Shown here in pieces: positions 1 through 12,880 of a stretch of 64,000 nucleotides of DNA (position 1 is the first letter of the stretch; every line of letters begins with the position of its first letter). The notes beneath the pieces are model-generated. The model searched no databases. It saw nothing but the letters and a program-made list of their open reading frames with translations, and was not told where the DNA came from. The stretch is from Allomyces arbusculus (taxonomy: Eukaryota > Blastocladiomycota > Blastocladiomycetes > Blastocladiales > Blastocladiaceae): contig JADHYV010000012.1 of assembly GCA_027604705.1 (NCBI GenBank), positions 186,001 to 250,000 on the forward strand, in the 5' to 3' direction. The position numbers and the translations under genes are program-made.

Positions 1-3000
1 CTTGCTCGACCTGAGGCTGTTTTGTGCTGACGTTTCTTGACGTTTCGATATGTAGCGTGCCGCCGCAGTTTATTCGAGACGTGCTCGAGGGACAGGTCCT
101 GACGCTCGTCACGTTTGTGTTTGCGATCTTGCTGTTCCTGCTGCGCGAGTGGATCCTGGAAACGGTGCGCCGCTTGCACCAGCAAGAACGGCAACGACGC
201 GTGCTCTACCGCCAGCGCGTGCAGCAGATCCAGCAACTCGTCGCGCACCAGCAGCAACTGCAGCAGCTGCGCCAAATTGAGCAGAACCTGATCCGGCAAA
301 ATCAAGCTGTGGGTGACGCCCATTTGGACGACGAGCCCGTGGGCGCCGAGGAACATGCGCACGTCGACGCTGCGCTGGAACCGGCCGACGAGCATATACC
401 GGACTACCGTCCCTTTGCTCCTGCGACTGGCGCGCCGCCGCCTCCACCACCACCGCCACCGGGCCGGCTTCGCGTGGACGAGCTCGATTTCATAAACCCC
501 GAAGTTGCTCCGGATCTCGGTGGACTGTTTGAGCCCGACCCCGGTGCCGATGTCGGTGCTGCTGCTGGCGCCGTTGCGCCGCCAGTCGATTTGCCACAGC
601 TGCTCGCTGCCGACCCGGTCCCTGCCGCGGAACTCGCTCCTGCCGACGACGCTGCGCTTGATGAGTGGGTCGACGGGCTTGTACCGCCGGCCAACGACCA
701 GGACCAAGGTGATCTGGGCGGGTTCTGGGAAATGCTCGGGTTCCAAGGGCCCATCACGTCGCTGCTCAAGTCGCTGGCCGTTGTGCTCGTGTGCTTGGCC
801 GTCGTCCTCGTCCTGACGCAGTGGTTGCCCCTAGCCATGGGTCGCGTCGTCATGTCGTTCCGCCCGCTCTCGCTCATGCTCGACTTGATGTACGAGTGGC
901 GCGTTCTCATCACACCAGTGCGCAACTACTTGGCCCATGTGCTGTCGCAGCCCATCGATTACTACGCGACGCTGACGGAAGCACTCAAACTCGATCCGAC
1001 CGCTGGGTGTGAGCTGATAGCGAGTGCGGTGCCGGGCAACGACATGCTCTGGCGGCTGCTCGGGCCCGGGCTGGTTCCGCCGACACCGGCGTACCTCCCG
1101 CTGGACCCCGTCGTCCCGAGCTCGGCGCAGACGTTCATCGACACGCTCATCATGATGCAGGACACGGTTGGCGACTCGTGGACGGAACGTGCTGCGCTGA
1201 TTGCCGTGGGCCATTTCTGGACCGAACTGGGGCTCGCGCTCTACGTCGGTGTCTCGTACCGCACGCAGGCGCACTCGCGCATCATTGCGACGCTGGGGAT
1301 TGAGTACGTCAAGGCGCTGCTCACGGGGATCAAGGTTGTGCTGTTCTTTGCGATTGAGCTCGTTGCGTTCCCGACCTACTCGGGCATTCTCGTGGTCATT
1401 TTCACGGCGCCGCTGGTGCAGACGACGCTTGTGGATCAGTGGACGTTTGCCATGTCGCGGCCCGTCGCGGCGCTGTTCACGCATTGGTTTATTGGAACAA
1501 TGGTAATGTTTCATTTGGCCAATTTCGTGGGCTTGTTCCGCGATACGGTGCGTCCGGGCGTTATGTGGTTCATTCGTACGTCGACTTTGATCCTGATCCA
1601 CCGATTCGCACATCCAAATGCCGTGAACTGACCCCATTCTGTGCGAGGTGTAGGCGATCCAAACGACCCCAACTTTTCGCCGTTCCGCGAAATCGTGAAC
1701 CGGCCTATGACGGCGCAAATGCGCAAGATGCTCGTTAGCATGGGCATGTACTTGTCGGTCATTGGCGGCACCGTCGGCATGACAAGCGCGTTGCTCGCGC
1801 TGATTCCCGGCTTACTTCCATTCCGGCAATCGGGACTCGCTCTGGCCGACGTACCCATTGATCTTATTATTTTCCAAATCGTGTCGCCGCTGGTCGCACA
1901 CGCCGCCGCGACCGCCGTCTGGCCACTTGTCGTCACCCGAACATGGCTGCTCCTCGTCGGCCGCGCACTGCGACTGACGAGTTTCCTATTCGGCTCGCGG
2001 CACGCCGACGAAGAATTCACCAACCGCAACGCGACTTTGCAGCAGCGCGTCGCCTGGGCGATTCAGCGAATGCAGAACCCGGTGCACCTGTGGCCGCCCA
2101 CCACGCGCAACGGAGCCGCGCGCGACGACGGCGTGCCCGACCAGCCCGACCATATCCCGATCACTGTCAAGCCGCACCCGATGCTCGCGCCGATGACGCG
2201 GTACCATTTCACAGGCGCGCTCGACCCGGACGCGGTCCCGGACCATACGGGCTCGCTGTATTGCGTGCCTGGGTTCGACGGTCTTCGCGTCGTGCGCCGC
2301 CGCGTCATGTTTCACAAGGTCAATGACCACGGGCATGTCATGGTCCCATTTGCGCCAGACGATCCGCTCGCTGCGTTTGACCCGCTGCGCGCGCCGGATA
2401 CGCCGCCGCCAGTCTTGTTGCCTAATGTGGCTGCGCTCATGCCCGTCGCGGCTGACACGGAGGATGATACGGAGTTGAAGGACGATCCGGAGCATTGGAC
2501 CTATGTGTGGTTGCCGGACCAGTTCCGCGCGCGGTGGATCGCGCTGATCGTGCTCATGATCGCGAGTCTCGCTGCGTCAATTGCTGTGGCCGTCGCGAGC
2601 CCGCTGTTGCTCGGTCGCGAGATCATGGCCATGGTGGCAGCTGCCGTGCCGCTGGACGCGAGTTTGACAGATGCCGACACGGCCACGGTCCGCGCATGGG
2701 CGGCATCGCACATCCACGACATGTATTCGGCAGCTGCGGGTGTACTGGTCCTTGTCGCGGCATGGCTCGCCGCACGGGCGGCGCGCGCGGTATCAAAACT
2801 CGCGCGCGCCAGCAGGTGGGCCGAGTTGCGCAACCGGGTCGCGCAATTGGTCAAGATGGGCGTCAAGGGCACGTGGGTCCTGGCCGTCGGGTGGGGCGCA
2901 GTCCCGCTCTTGACGGGCACGCTGATCCGGGTCTACATCACCCAGCCGCTACGGTTCGTGTACGGGTTCGAGCCAGCACCGTTTGCCGTCGTCTACGAGT

Positions 3001-3608
3001 GGGGGCTCGGGTTCATTGTTTCGCAAATTGTGTTCAATTGTCTGGACGCGTTCCCGGACCACCCGATCATGGAGGCGCTCGACGAGGTCCGTATTCTCCG
3101 CCAATTGGCACTTGATCGCCAACCGACCTGGCACTGCACTGACACTTTTTCCTGTCTGACTCGATAGACGTTCCGCAACGGATGGACCAACCTCGACCTG
3201 CTCGCCTTCAACGAGCGCATCGCTTGGCCGCTGCTCATGATCTCCGCGTGGCTCCTGCTCCTTCCGCGATTCGCTGGACAAACACTTGTCCAACTGATTC
3301 AGTTCGTCGGTCCGGACATGGCTGCACGAATTGATCCTGCGCACGTAGCCACGCCCCACGCCGCGACCCTGATCCAGTTCATGCGCCGGCTTGCACAGGA
3401 TCCGGTCGCGGTCGTGCCGGGCGTCGTCTACCCAATCTACAGCGTGTATTTGGTCGTGCGATGGATCATGGCACGGTGCGTGCGCAAGTTCCGCGCGTGG
3501 GCCGAGCACGTGCGCGACCAGGAGTATCTCGTGGAGCGCGTGCTGCACGACTTGCCGGACGCGCAGCGCGGAGGACGAGCAGGACGCGTCGGTGCTGCGC
3601 AAGGATGA
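1..3608 (+). CDS. SSM4: Doa10/MARCH6-type ER membrane E3 ubiquitin ligase, 3' part
   Basis: Partial at the 5' end. An intron ends in TAG at 53-55; coding exons are about 56-1575, 1654-3086 and 3168-3608, with introns at 1576-1653 (GTACGT...TAG, branch CTGAC) and about 3087-3167. The second donor, GTCCGT, is weak and was chosen by phase and length. The product is a polytopic membrane protein: a hydrophobic segment, then a Gln/Arg-rich cytosolic stretch, a Pro/Ala/Asp-rich loop, and many membrane segments. Landmarks match MARCH6/Doa10: RPGVMWFIR followed by DPNDPNFSP, and near the end FNERIAWP and the DQEYLVERVLHDL tail. Family members ubiquitinate misfolded ER and nuclear-envelope proteins. 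The N-terminal RING-CH domain must lie outside the window, so ligase activity cannot be confirmed here. Confidence 0.85.
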
Positions 3609-4203
3609 CCAAGGGCCTTGAGGGAAGAACATGTTTTGGCAGCAAATATGATGGTATTTTGCGACTTACTTACGTTTCGCCAACGGTGCGGAAGATGAAA
3701 CGACGCCAAGGAGCTCAAAGGAGAAACGTGAAACAGGCAACGTCGGCGTAACTTCGGGCGTCACCTGTCACGAGTTCCTTTTATGCATTGCACGCGTTTC
3801 GAAACGGCGTCAACCTGGCTGGCGCCGGGAGACAGTTGTCACCCACCGCTGTGGCAACCTGTCGCCAGTCGGTCGGCGCGACGACGCTTTTCCAAGACGC
3901 GACTTCAAGCCCGTTGGATTTACCTCGCTGGCATCCCAACCCTTGTGTTGACGCGACTCGGGGCAATAACGACGTGGGTCGATGCTGCAATCGTTTTGAA
4001 GCAGCAACAAAACCAATCCCGTATTTACCGGCGAAGCCCACACCGGCCCGAACTCGACACGCAGCAACAATGCCAAGCTTGGCTCGCTCACGAATACAAG
4101 TAGATAGCAGGCCCCCGCGCCCGGCAACTCGCTTCTGCAACTCCCACTGAGGTCTCTCTCAGCTGGAAACGACTCTCTTCGACTTTACCAGTTTGCTTAA
4201 ACG
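3609..4203. other. Intergenic region between Doa10 and TPP2
   Basis: About 600 bases between two genes on the same strand. Small open frames occur on both strands, but none shows a recognisable motif or splice pattern. It should hold the Doa10 terminator and the TPP2 promoter. No TATA box stands out. Confidence 0.5.
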
Positions 4204-7200
4204 ATGGCGCACCACAAGATTGACCAGTTCCCAGTGCACGGGCTGCTGCCCAAAGAAGTATGCTCAGCAACGATGCAGGATATACCGCGAGCAAACCTGA
4301 AAGCGACGCTGACGAGCTCTCTGATGATCTCAGGAAACGGAGGCGGCCGCGTTTCTGCGCAAGAACCCCGAGTACGATGGTCGCAACACGATCATTGCCA
4401 TTTTGGATACCGGTGTGGACCCGGGCGCACCGGGTCTGCAGACGACGACTGACGGCAAGCCCAAGATCGTCGACATTGTCGACTGCACGGGTACGTTTGA
4501 CGCGGTGGTTGTTTCCTGCGCCGCTTGCATGATGCTGATCAGGACACTGATGATAACCTGTGCACAGGTGCTGGTGATGTCCCCATGTCCGCTCCCGTCG
4601 AGCCGACGCCCGTCCAGCTCGATGCCGACGCGGTCCCGACCCTGCGCGGCGCGACTGGCCGACGCCTGCTCCTGAGCCCCGACTGGACCAACCCGTCGGG
4701 CACCTACCGCGTGGGCATCAAGCGCGGGTACGACCTTTTCCCGGGGCCCGTGTTGAACCGACTCAAGAAGGAGCGCAAGGCCGAGTTCATGACGCACCAT
4801 GCGCGACTCGAGGCACAGCTACTCGCCGAACTGGCGACGGCGCCCGCCGACGTAAAGCGCGACCTGCAATCGCGCGTCGACGCCCTCAAGGCGCTCGCTG
4901 AGCAGTACGACGACGTCGGTCCCGTCTACGACGTGGTCTGCTGGTATGACGGTACGCATTTCCGCGTCGTGGTCGACACGGACGAGTCAGGCGACTTGCG
5001 CCACCAGCCAACGCTCGCGAGTTACCGGTTCGAGGGCCAGTATCACCGGTTCTCGGCACACGACAACCTCAATTTCTCGGTCAACATCTACGACTCGGGC
5101 GCGGTCGTTTCGATTGCGACCGTGTCCGGGTCGCACGGCACCCACGTTGCCGCGATTGCCGCAGCGCACCATGCCGAGGAGCCCGCACTGAACGGTATTG
5201 CGCCAGGCGCGCAAATCGTGTCTCTGCGTATCGGTGACGGTCGCTTGATGGGTATGGAGACGGGTCCGGCACTTGCGCGGTCGGTTCTGGCCATGGTGCA
5301 GAACAAGGTCGATCTCGTCAACATTTCGTACGGCGAGGCCGCGTCGGTGGCCAACACGGGCCGGTTCATTGAGCTGCTGCGTGACCACGCCGTGCGCCGG
5401 CACAACATTGTCGTTGTGTCGTCAGCGGGTAATGAAGGGCCGGCGCTCACGACGGTCGGCGCTCCTGGTGGTACGACAGCTGGCGTGATCTCGGTCGGTG
5501 CGCACGTTGGGCACAACCAGATGGCCGCGGAGTACAACCTCATCGACAACCGGATCCCGGAGCGCGAGTACACTTGGTCGTCGCGTGGCCCGACGTACGA
5601 CGGTGACTGGGGTGTCGACATTTACGCGCCGGGCTCGGCGATTACATCGGTGCCGACCTATCAGCTCGCAGGGTACCAGCTGATGAACGGCACGTCCATG
5701 TCGTCGCCCAACGCGTGCGGTAACCTGGCTCTGCTCATTTCCGGGTGGAAGGCCGAGGTGCCCGGCCGCGCGGTCAACTCGTTCCGTTTGCTCAAGGCCG
5801 TGCAAAACACGGGCCGTCCCGTCGAGACCGACCCGTTCAAGCGCCCCTTCCTGCGCATCGACAAGGCTTTTACGCACCTGATCGCGCACAAGGACGCCGT
5901 CGACCAAGAGGTCAACTTTGCCGTGTCGATTGGCGAGCACAAGGCGCGCGGTGTCTACTTGCGCGACGCGCACGAGACGGCCGTGCCGTACTCGAACAAT
6001 GTGACCATCACTCCCGAGTTCCCGCTCCCGCCCGTCAAGCACGACTGGAACGCCGAGTACTTTATGGACCTCGATGTCCTCGCGGCCAGCCCCGTCCCGT
6101 CGCCCGTCACGACGCGCGATGCGCAGAACGCGGCCAAGCTCGGCATGGACTTGCGTCTCGCGCTCGTCCCGTCGGCGCCGTGGGTGCGTGCGCCGGCATA
6201 TGCGCACATGACGTCCGAGGCGCGCGCCTTCCCCGTCGAGGTTGACACGCACCTGCTCACGCCGGGGCTGCACATTGCCCACGTCGACGCGTACGACACG
6301 ACCAACAAGGACAAGGGCGTGCTGTTCTCGGTGCCGATTACGATCTGCAAGCCGCAGGCGCCCGACGCGATTACGAGCTCGATCAAGTTTGAGAACGTGG
6401 CCACCTCGGCCGGGTCGATTGACCGGCGGTATATTGCTGTTCCGCACGGCGCGAAGTTTGCCGATATCAACGTGCGCGCGCGGTCCGGGCCCAACGACCT
6501 GGTCCCGGCTATTTTCCTCGTACGCACGTTGCAGCTGGCCCCGCAGCAGCGGTGGTCGCACGAGTCGAACGGGCAGACTTACATGCTGCGCGTCGGCCGC
6601 ACGCAGACCGAGGCGTTTGAGACCAAGCGGCAGCGCGTGCTTGGCGGCGTGACCATGGAGTTGACGCTCGCGCAGTGGTGGACGGCCGCGTCGAACCACC
6701 AGGTGGACATTGACATTACGTTCCACGGGATCGAGGTGCTCGGCACGACGGCGCTCGTGCAGGGCGATAAGATTGCGCGCTTGACGGTCGAATCGCACCT
6801 ACGCCGTGAGGAGGACGTGGCCGTGTCGCTCAATGTCGTGGCACTTCGCAAGTTTGTGCGCGCGCAGTCGTCCGAGATCTCGCCGCTGTCGAACACGCGC
6901 GACGTGACCCCCTCGACGCGGCAGGTGCACCAGCTGGTCCTGACGTTCCCGGTCGAAGTCACCGAGGCTTCGCAGGCCGTTACCCCGCGTCTCGTTGGTC
7001 TGACGCGCGTGCTCTACGACGCGCCGTACGAGGCGCTTCTGTTGCACGTCGTTGACGCGTTCCACCGCCGTCTGGCCACGCACGACATGTATCCGAAGGA
7101 AATCAAGCTCGCCAAGGGGTCGTACACGGTGCAGGTCCAGATCCGTCACGATAACCTGGCCGTGCTCGAGGAACTCAAGAGCGTGACGCTTGCGCTCGAC

Positions 7201-8406
7201 ACGCCCGCGCCCAAGGGCAACGTTGTCGACCTCTTCCCGTCTTTCGACGCCGCCGTCACGGGTGGTGCCAAGGTCGGCAAGATCACGCTGGAGCGCGGTG
7301 AGCGCCGTGCCATGTTCGCCAAGGTCGCACAGGACATTTCCGGCGCGGTCGCGGGCGACGTGCTCGTCGGGGCCGTGTCGGTGGCCGAGGGCGGAAAAAC
7401 CAAGATTGACGGCGGGTACGAGGCGTTGCAGATTGCCGTGACCAATAGCAAGGCTGCATCCGCTTCGGCTGCCGCTACCAAGCCCGCTGCGGCCGCGTCG
7501 CTCGACGAGGTCGTGCGCGACGCCAAGATCGCGTACCTGAAGACGCTCAAGGACGACGAGGACGCGCGCGTCGCGCTGCTTGCTGAGCTCGAGGCCGCGC
7601 ACCCGACGCACCTGCCACTCCTCCTGGCTAAGCTCGACCTGGCCGTGGCCGTGGGTGGTGCCGAGGCCGTGATCGTTACGGCCGACCAGATCTCGGCTGC
7701 GATCGACCGCACCGAGCTCGCCGCCGAGCTCACGCTCAAGGCGCAGGCGAAAGCTCAGGCCGCGGCCGCGGGTGAGCACGAGGCCGAGGCTGCCGCTGCC
7801 GCTGCGCTCAAGGCCGCTGAGACGCGCAAGGCCGCGCTCGTGACGGCGCTCCTGCACAAGGCGCAGGCGCTGCTCGACCTGACTGCCGCCGCGCGGTCGC
7901 AGGCCGGGTCTGATGCGGCGGTCGACGCTGCCGACGCTGAGGAGGAGCACGAGGAGGTGGAGGAAATCGTCGAGGAAGTGGTTGAGGAGGAAACGACCGA
8001 GGAGACGTCCTACGAGCTGGTCGCGCCGCCGACGCCGATGCTGGCCGCGGCCAACATTGTGATCCACGCGGACCACGGCGCCGGCGCGCACCGTGCCGAA
8101 TTCGAGGCTGCCGTGGCCGAACTGCGCACGTGGCAGCCGGACCCGCCCAAGGACTCGTACGCGCACTTGCAAGTCACGGCCGCACACTTGGCCGGTGGTG
8201 CCGTGGCACGCCCGGGCGCGGCACTCAAGGCCGTGAATATGTTCCTCGACTCCGTGCCACGCACCCCCGCGAATGCGGATGCGGTCAAGAAGGCGTACGC
8301 GCTGCGTCGCGCGCTGCTCGTGCAGCTTGGCTGGACCGTGTATGCGGATGCCGAGCATAAGTGGTCGTGGGTGCGGTTCCCTGAGCCGGGCCAGAACCCG
8401 TTCTAA
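4204..8406 (+). CDS. TPP2: Tripeptidyl-peptidase II (subtilisin-like giant peptidase)
   Basis: Exons 4204-4257, 4334-4490 and 4568-8406, with introns of 76 and 77 nt (GTATGC...CAG and GTACGT...CAG), give 1349 residues; human TPP2 has 1249. TPP2 is a cytosolic S8 serine peptidase that removes tripeptides from the N-termini of peptides released by the proteasome and forms giant spindle-shaped complexes. The catalytic residues are visible: Asp43 in AILDTGVD, His260 in GSHGTHVAA, oxyanion-hole Asn359 in SSAGNEGP and Ser447 in NGTSMSSPN. The long Asp-to-His spacing is diagnostic of TPP2. The second half matches the TPP2 beta-sandwich and helical region. An Ala/Glu-rich, acidic stretch near residues 1050-1210 explains the extra length. 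The start sits in a short first exon, as expected, because the sequence just upstream of the catalytic Asp is encoded by exon 2. Confidence 0.95.
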
Positions 8407-8754
8407 ACAAGTATCGGCTCAAGTGTGGACATGTTGCTCGAACCGGAAAAATTAAGGAAATGGAGAAGAACAGACGCGCAAAGGCCTCGAATAACTGGGG
8501 CAGGGTCGTTTTTAGATGAACGGAGCAAATAGAGATGCGCCTTTTTTAACAACACAAACCTGTTGACGTTTTCGAGGGAGAAGGGAGAACAAAATGCACA
8601 CGATCACAACAGGCTTAGCGCTCGAGGGGGGGGGGGGGGGTAAATACGCAACACATACACAGGGAGGGGTGGTCGGTCACCGGAAAAACGAAAAAAATCA
8701 GACAATCCATCACACGCGCCCGACGCCATGGACGACCAGCCAAGCGATCAGTAA
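8407..8754. other. Convergent intergenic region with a G15 tract
   Basis: Lies between the TPP2 stop and the WOPR-gene stop, so it carries two 3' ends facing each other. It contains an uninterrupted run of 15 G at 8626-8640. No gene is seen. Confidence 0.6.
8626..8640. repeat. Poly-G homopolymer (15 nt)
   Basis: Uninterrupted G tract about 220 nt beyond the TPP2 stop. Similar tracts follow other genes in the window, at 23776 as C and at 51176 as G. Confidence 0.9.
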
Positions 8755-9734
8755 TTACAAATTGAACGAGCGGTCGAGCGCGCGCAACTGCCGCGCATCC
8801 TCGGCATGCACGGTGCGGTCGTACCGCGCCGAGACGCGCCAGTCACCTGCAGGCCGGTCGAGCGCGACACCCAGGTGAACCGAGTGCCGACGCGACGCGG
8901 CCTCAGCCGCGGCAGCAGCATGTCCCGTGGCGATCACCGGGTCGTACAAGCTGCGGCGCCGCATCGTGGCCGTAACCGGGTCCGGTGTAGCCGGTGCCGG
9001 TGGCGGCGCGTCCGTGTCCATGGGCGACAGCTGCCGCGAGACGATGCTCATGGGCGAGTGCATGGCGGCTTCGTGCAAGTGTGGCGCCTCCGGGATCGTG
9101 GGTGCGGCGGTGAACGAGCTCGCCGACGGCCCGCGCCACACGAATTGCGGGAGCGGGTCGCTGCGCCGTTTCAGGGCCTTGGGAATCGTAATTGATCCAG
9201 CACTGGGGGTGCGCGTGTGGCCCATGCGCGGGCTCGGCCCTGCCGAAGACGAGGCCAGCGGCATGGACAGATGCGGCAGGTGCCCGAGCGACGCCGACTG
9301 GCTGAGCCGGCGGTGACCGACGACCGTGGTCGTGGACGAGAGCTGCTCGAGACTGATGGCGGTGCGCAGGCCGCGACGTGGTATCGGTGCCGCTTCCTCG
9401 TGTGCGGGCGCTACGACGGGCTCGCCCGGGTAAAACGAGAGATTGGGCTGATGCGTCGCCGGTGCCGCGCCAAATGGTCCACTCGTCGATGGCGGGAGTC
9501 CCTGCATGTCGGCCACGGCGGGAGATGGGTGCGGCAAAGGCAGCGGCGCAGGTGGTGGCGGACCGCGCGCAACGGCCGGCGAGGCCTGGTGGACAAATGC
9601 GGGCTGGTCGACCTGCATCACGTACGACGACGCGCCCGCGTGCGCGACCGGCTGGTGGGGATGGGCAAGACCCGGTGTCGGCTGCGGTGGTGTCAGCGTT
9701 AATACGCTTGGCGGTTGCGATGCCGCGTGGGCGA

Positions 9735-9778
<44 letters not shown>

Positions 9779-10524
9779 ATTGCCAAAGCCGGCGCGTCGG
9801 GTGCGGCCGTCGCGTGCCCTGGTCCCGGCAGCGGCTGTCGTGTCGTCGACGTCCTGGAGAGCGCGATCGGGCCGTCGTTGCCTGCGTAGTAGAGGTTGTC
9901 CGGCACCTGGATCTTGGTGAGCAGCGGGTCATTGTCGGGCGTAGGCAGGATGCCCTCGGCAACGTCGGCCTCGGCGTAGTAGCTGATGAGCCGCAACTTG
10001 TTTCCAAATGCGGTCGTGAGCGAGAGCGCCTTCTTCTTGAGCAGCGGCCGTGCAGGTACCACGTCGTGCAGCGACGCGAGCGTACTCGCCGAGCTGCGGC
10101 GCGACAATAGCGAGATGGCTGAGTCGCGCTTGTTCAGCGTCTGCCCGGCGTGGTGGTGCATCAGCGAGCTGGCCGGACTTGATGCGGCCGCTGCCGCCGC
10201 TGCTGCTGCCACGTCTTGATCGGGCTCGTCGCTCGTGGCAGGCACGGATCGAGGACCTTCTTGCTCCTGATATATCAGGAAAAAACCCTTCATTCGCGAT
10301 GACGACCAGTTGCGCGAGTCTGCCCACCGGCGCACCTGCGATTCGGACTCCTCAAACACAAAAACCGAGCCCGATCGGATCAGAACCATGCGTTCGTCTT
10401 CGGTGAGCCGGCGCGTGACACGCGGAAGGTAACCCGTGCGCGCGGCCTCGACCACGGTCACGGCGTCGTCGATCGACCGAATGAACCCGAACCACGTCTC
10501 CATGGCGTTGGGCGCAGACTGCAT
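8755..10524 (-). CDS. WOPR (Gti1/Pac2 family) transcription factor
   Basis: Single exon, 589 residues. The first part of the WOPR DNA-binding domain is clear at residues 8-90: ETWFGFIRS, LPRVTRRLTEDERMVLIRSGSVFVF, RRWADSRNWSSSR and FFLIYQE. After a Ser/Ala-rich linker the second subdomain follows (KLRLISYYAEADVAEGILPTP, roughly residues 170-215). The rest is Pro/Ala/Gln-rich and contains a pure polyglutamine run of 14, encoded by CAG repeats. WOPR proteins (Wor1, Ryp1, Sge1, Pac2, Gti1) are fungal regulators of morphology, spore or mating development and virulence. This one cannot be assigned to a subfamily. The start is the first ATG before the domain. About 1.4 kb upstream holds no gene, which is compatible with the long 5' leaders known for WOR1-like genes. 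Confidence 0.92.
9736..9777 (-). repeat. CAG trinucleotide repeat coding polyglutamine (14 units)
   Basis: Uninterrupted CTG on the + strand, CAG on the coding strand, inside the low-complexity half of the WOPR factor. All units are CAG, so length polymorphism by slippage is likely. Confidence 0.95.
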
Positions 10525-11889
10525 GGGACGATGGTGGGAGTATGGCGGTAGACCTTTGCCGAAGGGGCGGGTCGGTGCGAGTTGGTACGGGTCGGTGACA
10601 AGGACGCGGCGAGCTGGTCGTTGGTGGTCGCGGTGCAGGACCCTAGTTCCGAGTGGCGGGCGGTGATGCGCTGAATCGCGTCGTCGACGTCGTCGTCGCT
10701 GAACTGCACGTGCGCACGTCGATCAGAACAATGGCGGCGTCGTCGTTGGGTATTGTCGTCGTCCGAGGTAAAGCGGCGTGCAGGACTAAGACGCGGGAGC
10801 GAGGATATCTTGGGCACGCGAGGCCGTGGGAAATGCAGGGTACTTGAAGGCCGAGTTCGCGCACGCAGGTGCCCAAACGCGCGTTTCTCGAGCGGCGGGC
10901 GCCGGCGAGGGGGTGTCGAGGTGGCAAACGTAAAATCCAGCACTAGTCGGTGCTTAGGGCGCGCGTCGGCGTCTGCGGCACATGCACGGGCTTCACCGCC
11001 GTGGGGCGCCGCGGGGCCGCCGTTCGCGCAAACTGCGGCGGCCGGTGCCAACGGTCGAGGCACGCACGCTCACGTCGGCAGAGGTCGTGCACCGCTGGCG
11101 CGCCTCGGCGTCAGTGCGCGTCAGGGATCAACGACGCCGGCAAATATTTGCGTGGCCGGCACGACGCGCCGACCAGAAGAGGAGCACGATCGGCCGAGCA
11201 ACTGCCTTCGTCACGACAGTCGACTCCGCCGACTCAATCCCACACGTCACGGAAACGCTGAGCGGCGGGGGCAGGCCGTCGTCTTACGCCGTCGGCGAGG
11301 CAGATTGCGGGACTGGCGCGGGTTGCTGCGCGCTCGGTGGCGACCAACGACGCTGAACGATTCTCACAGTTGCTGGTCCCTGATGCTGCGACTGATACTC
11401 TTGTTGCTGCTGGTATTGCTGCTGCTGCTGCCGGATGCGTGATCGAGCTGGTCACGTCGCAGCGACGGATTGCGATGCCGTGCAACCCTTGGTCGTCGCA
11501 AGTGCCTCTGATCGTTGTGTCGTCGTTGCTGCAATTGACGGCTGGTCAGTCGAGGGTGACGTTGCGGTTGGTTGATGCCAACCTCAAGCTGCTTGGCGTC
11601 CGTCGCTGTGATCGGCCGACGCACTCCGCATCCACACGACGTTGCCACCGCCTGTCTGTGTGGCCGCACTTGGCAAACGCCAGCTTTCGATTGGCTTGCA
11701 ATGCAGCAACAGCTGCACAAGGCTTCGCCATGTCGACCTCCCACAAATCCCGCGTGCGGCCGTCGGGCGCGACCGTGATGGTCTGTGCGAAAGGAGGCGC
11801 GGTTTGCGGTGGACGCCGTAACTGCGCTGCGGCTTTCGCCAATGGGCGCTGCAAGTAGGACGCAGAGCTGTCAAAGAAAGTCCTGACAA
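10525..11889. other. Gene-free stretch upstream of the WOPR gene
   Basis: About 1.4 kb with GC-rich host composition and several unconvincing frames on both strands; the longest is a 201-codon minus frame at 10458-11063. A CTG/TTG-rich stretch lies at 11400-11441. No protein family is recognised. The likely content is promoter plus a long 5' leader, by analogy with other WOPR genes. An unrecognised non-coding RNA cannot be excluded. Confidence 0.4.
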
Positions 11890-11917
11890 ACTAGATGCAA
11901 GTTTGGAACGCAAGATG

Positions 11918-12880
11918 TCACATCGACAGTCCACCCCTCGTCTTCAATGTGTCATATCCCTGTTCATTGTCGTTGTCATGCAGCTCATGCCCGACTGAGC
12001 CCACGTTCATGGCTGCCAAGGAGGCGGAATTCTTGGTCATCAGGAATGTGCACCTGGTCATGGTCATTGTGTTCAGAGCAGTTGTGTGGCTACTGCAGCA
12101 GGACAATTGCAACAGCATGGCTGCCTTGATGAAGGCCTGCTCACACATGCGCTTGATCTTTTTCTTGATGGCGACCACTACAGACATGTGGTCCTCATTG
12201 TGGAGCATCTTTAAGTTCAACCCATCCACGTCCATGGTCTCCTCACTGACAACCAGGGCTGGCAACAACATATACAACTGGCGCTTCTGTGTCATGGCTG
12301 CAGCTTTGTTGTGCCTGTTGAGCTTGCAGCCTTGGTTGCTGCCACTGCAGGTGGCTGCTTGGAACAACCTGACTTAGTGCACAGCAGTGGTTGCTCACAA
12401 TCATCATCATTTCCATCATCCTTGTTGTTGTCACTCACATTGACAACCTCCTTAGAGACCACACCCACCAGCAACTGTGTGCACAACTTGTGCTTTCATG
12501 TCAAGGCCATGGCCTTACCCATCTTTGTCAAGTCAAATAGCCACAGTGCTTGGCCTTGATGCATGTGAGTGGTCCACAATTTGGCAAGTGTCTTTACAGT
12601 GTAGTTGCCAACAAACAGGTTGTGGTCAATGCTGAGGTGCATCTGCAACTTGGGCATGCCCATTGTGAACATGATGATACTGGCATGGGCAAGCACATTG
12701 CCTGAAACGTCAAGTCTCTTGAGGCTATTGGGGCAGTGCTGCTTCAGCAAGACAAGATCATTGTCCTGGTGCTGCACTTGAGTATCATCATGATGCTGGG
12801 CTTCAAGTCCACATCTTGAAAGATGAGCTTGTGCAGGTTGCAAGGCCAGTACTTATCATACTTTTGCATGTTGGCGACAT
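11918..12880 (-). pseudogene. Degraded leucine-rich-repeat-like gene remnant
   Basis: Three neighbouring minus-strand frames (about 12880-12497, 12486-12292 and 12367-11918) carry protein-like sequence in different phases. The upstream one has two LRR-like units, HKLIFQDVDL and SLKRLDVSGN, in different frames; the downstream one is Lys/Met-rich with no known motif. No GT-AG introns reconcile the phases, so I read it as a decayed gene. The assignment to LRR proteins is weak, and an unknown mobile-element protein is equally possible. Confidence 0.3.

Noticed and set aside
6799-8358. Open minus-strand frame of 519 codons opposite TPP2
   Set aside because: It is antisense to a strongly conserved peptidase; GC-rich codon bias leaves the opposite strand free of stops. 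Arg/Leu/Val/Gly-rich translation with no motif.
10458-11063. 201-codon minus frame overlapping the WOPR start
   Set aside because: Arg/Pro/Ala-rich, no motif, and overlaps the WOPR coding start in another frame; judged chance.
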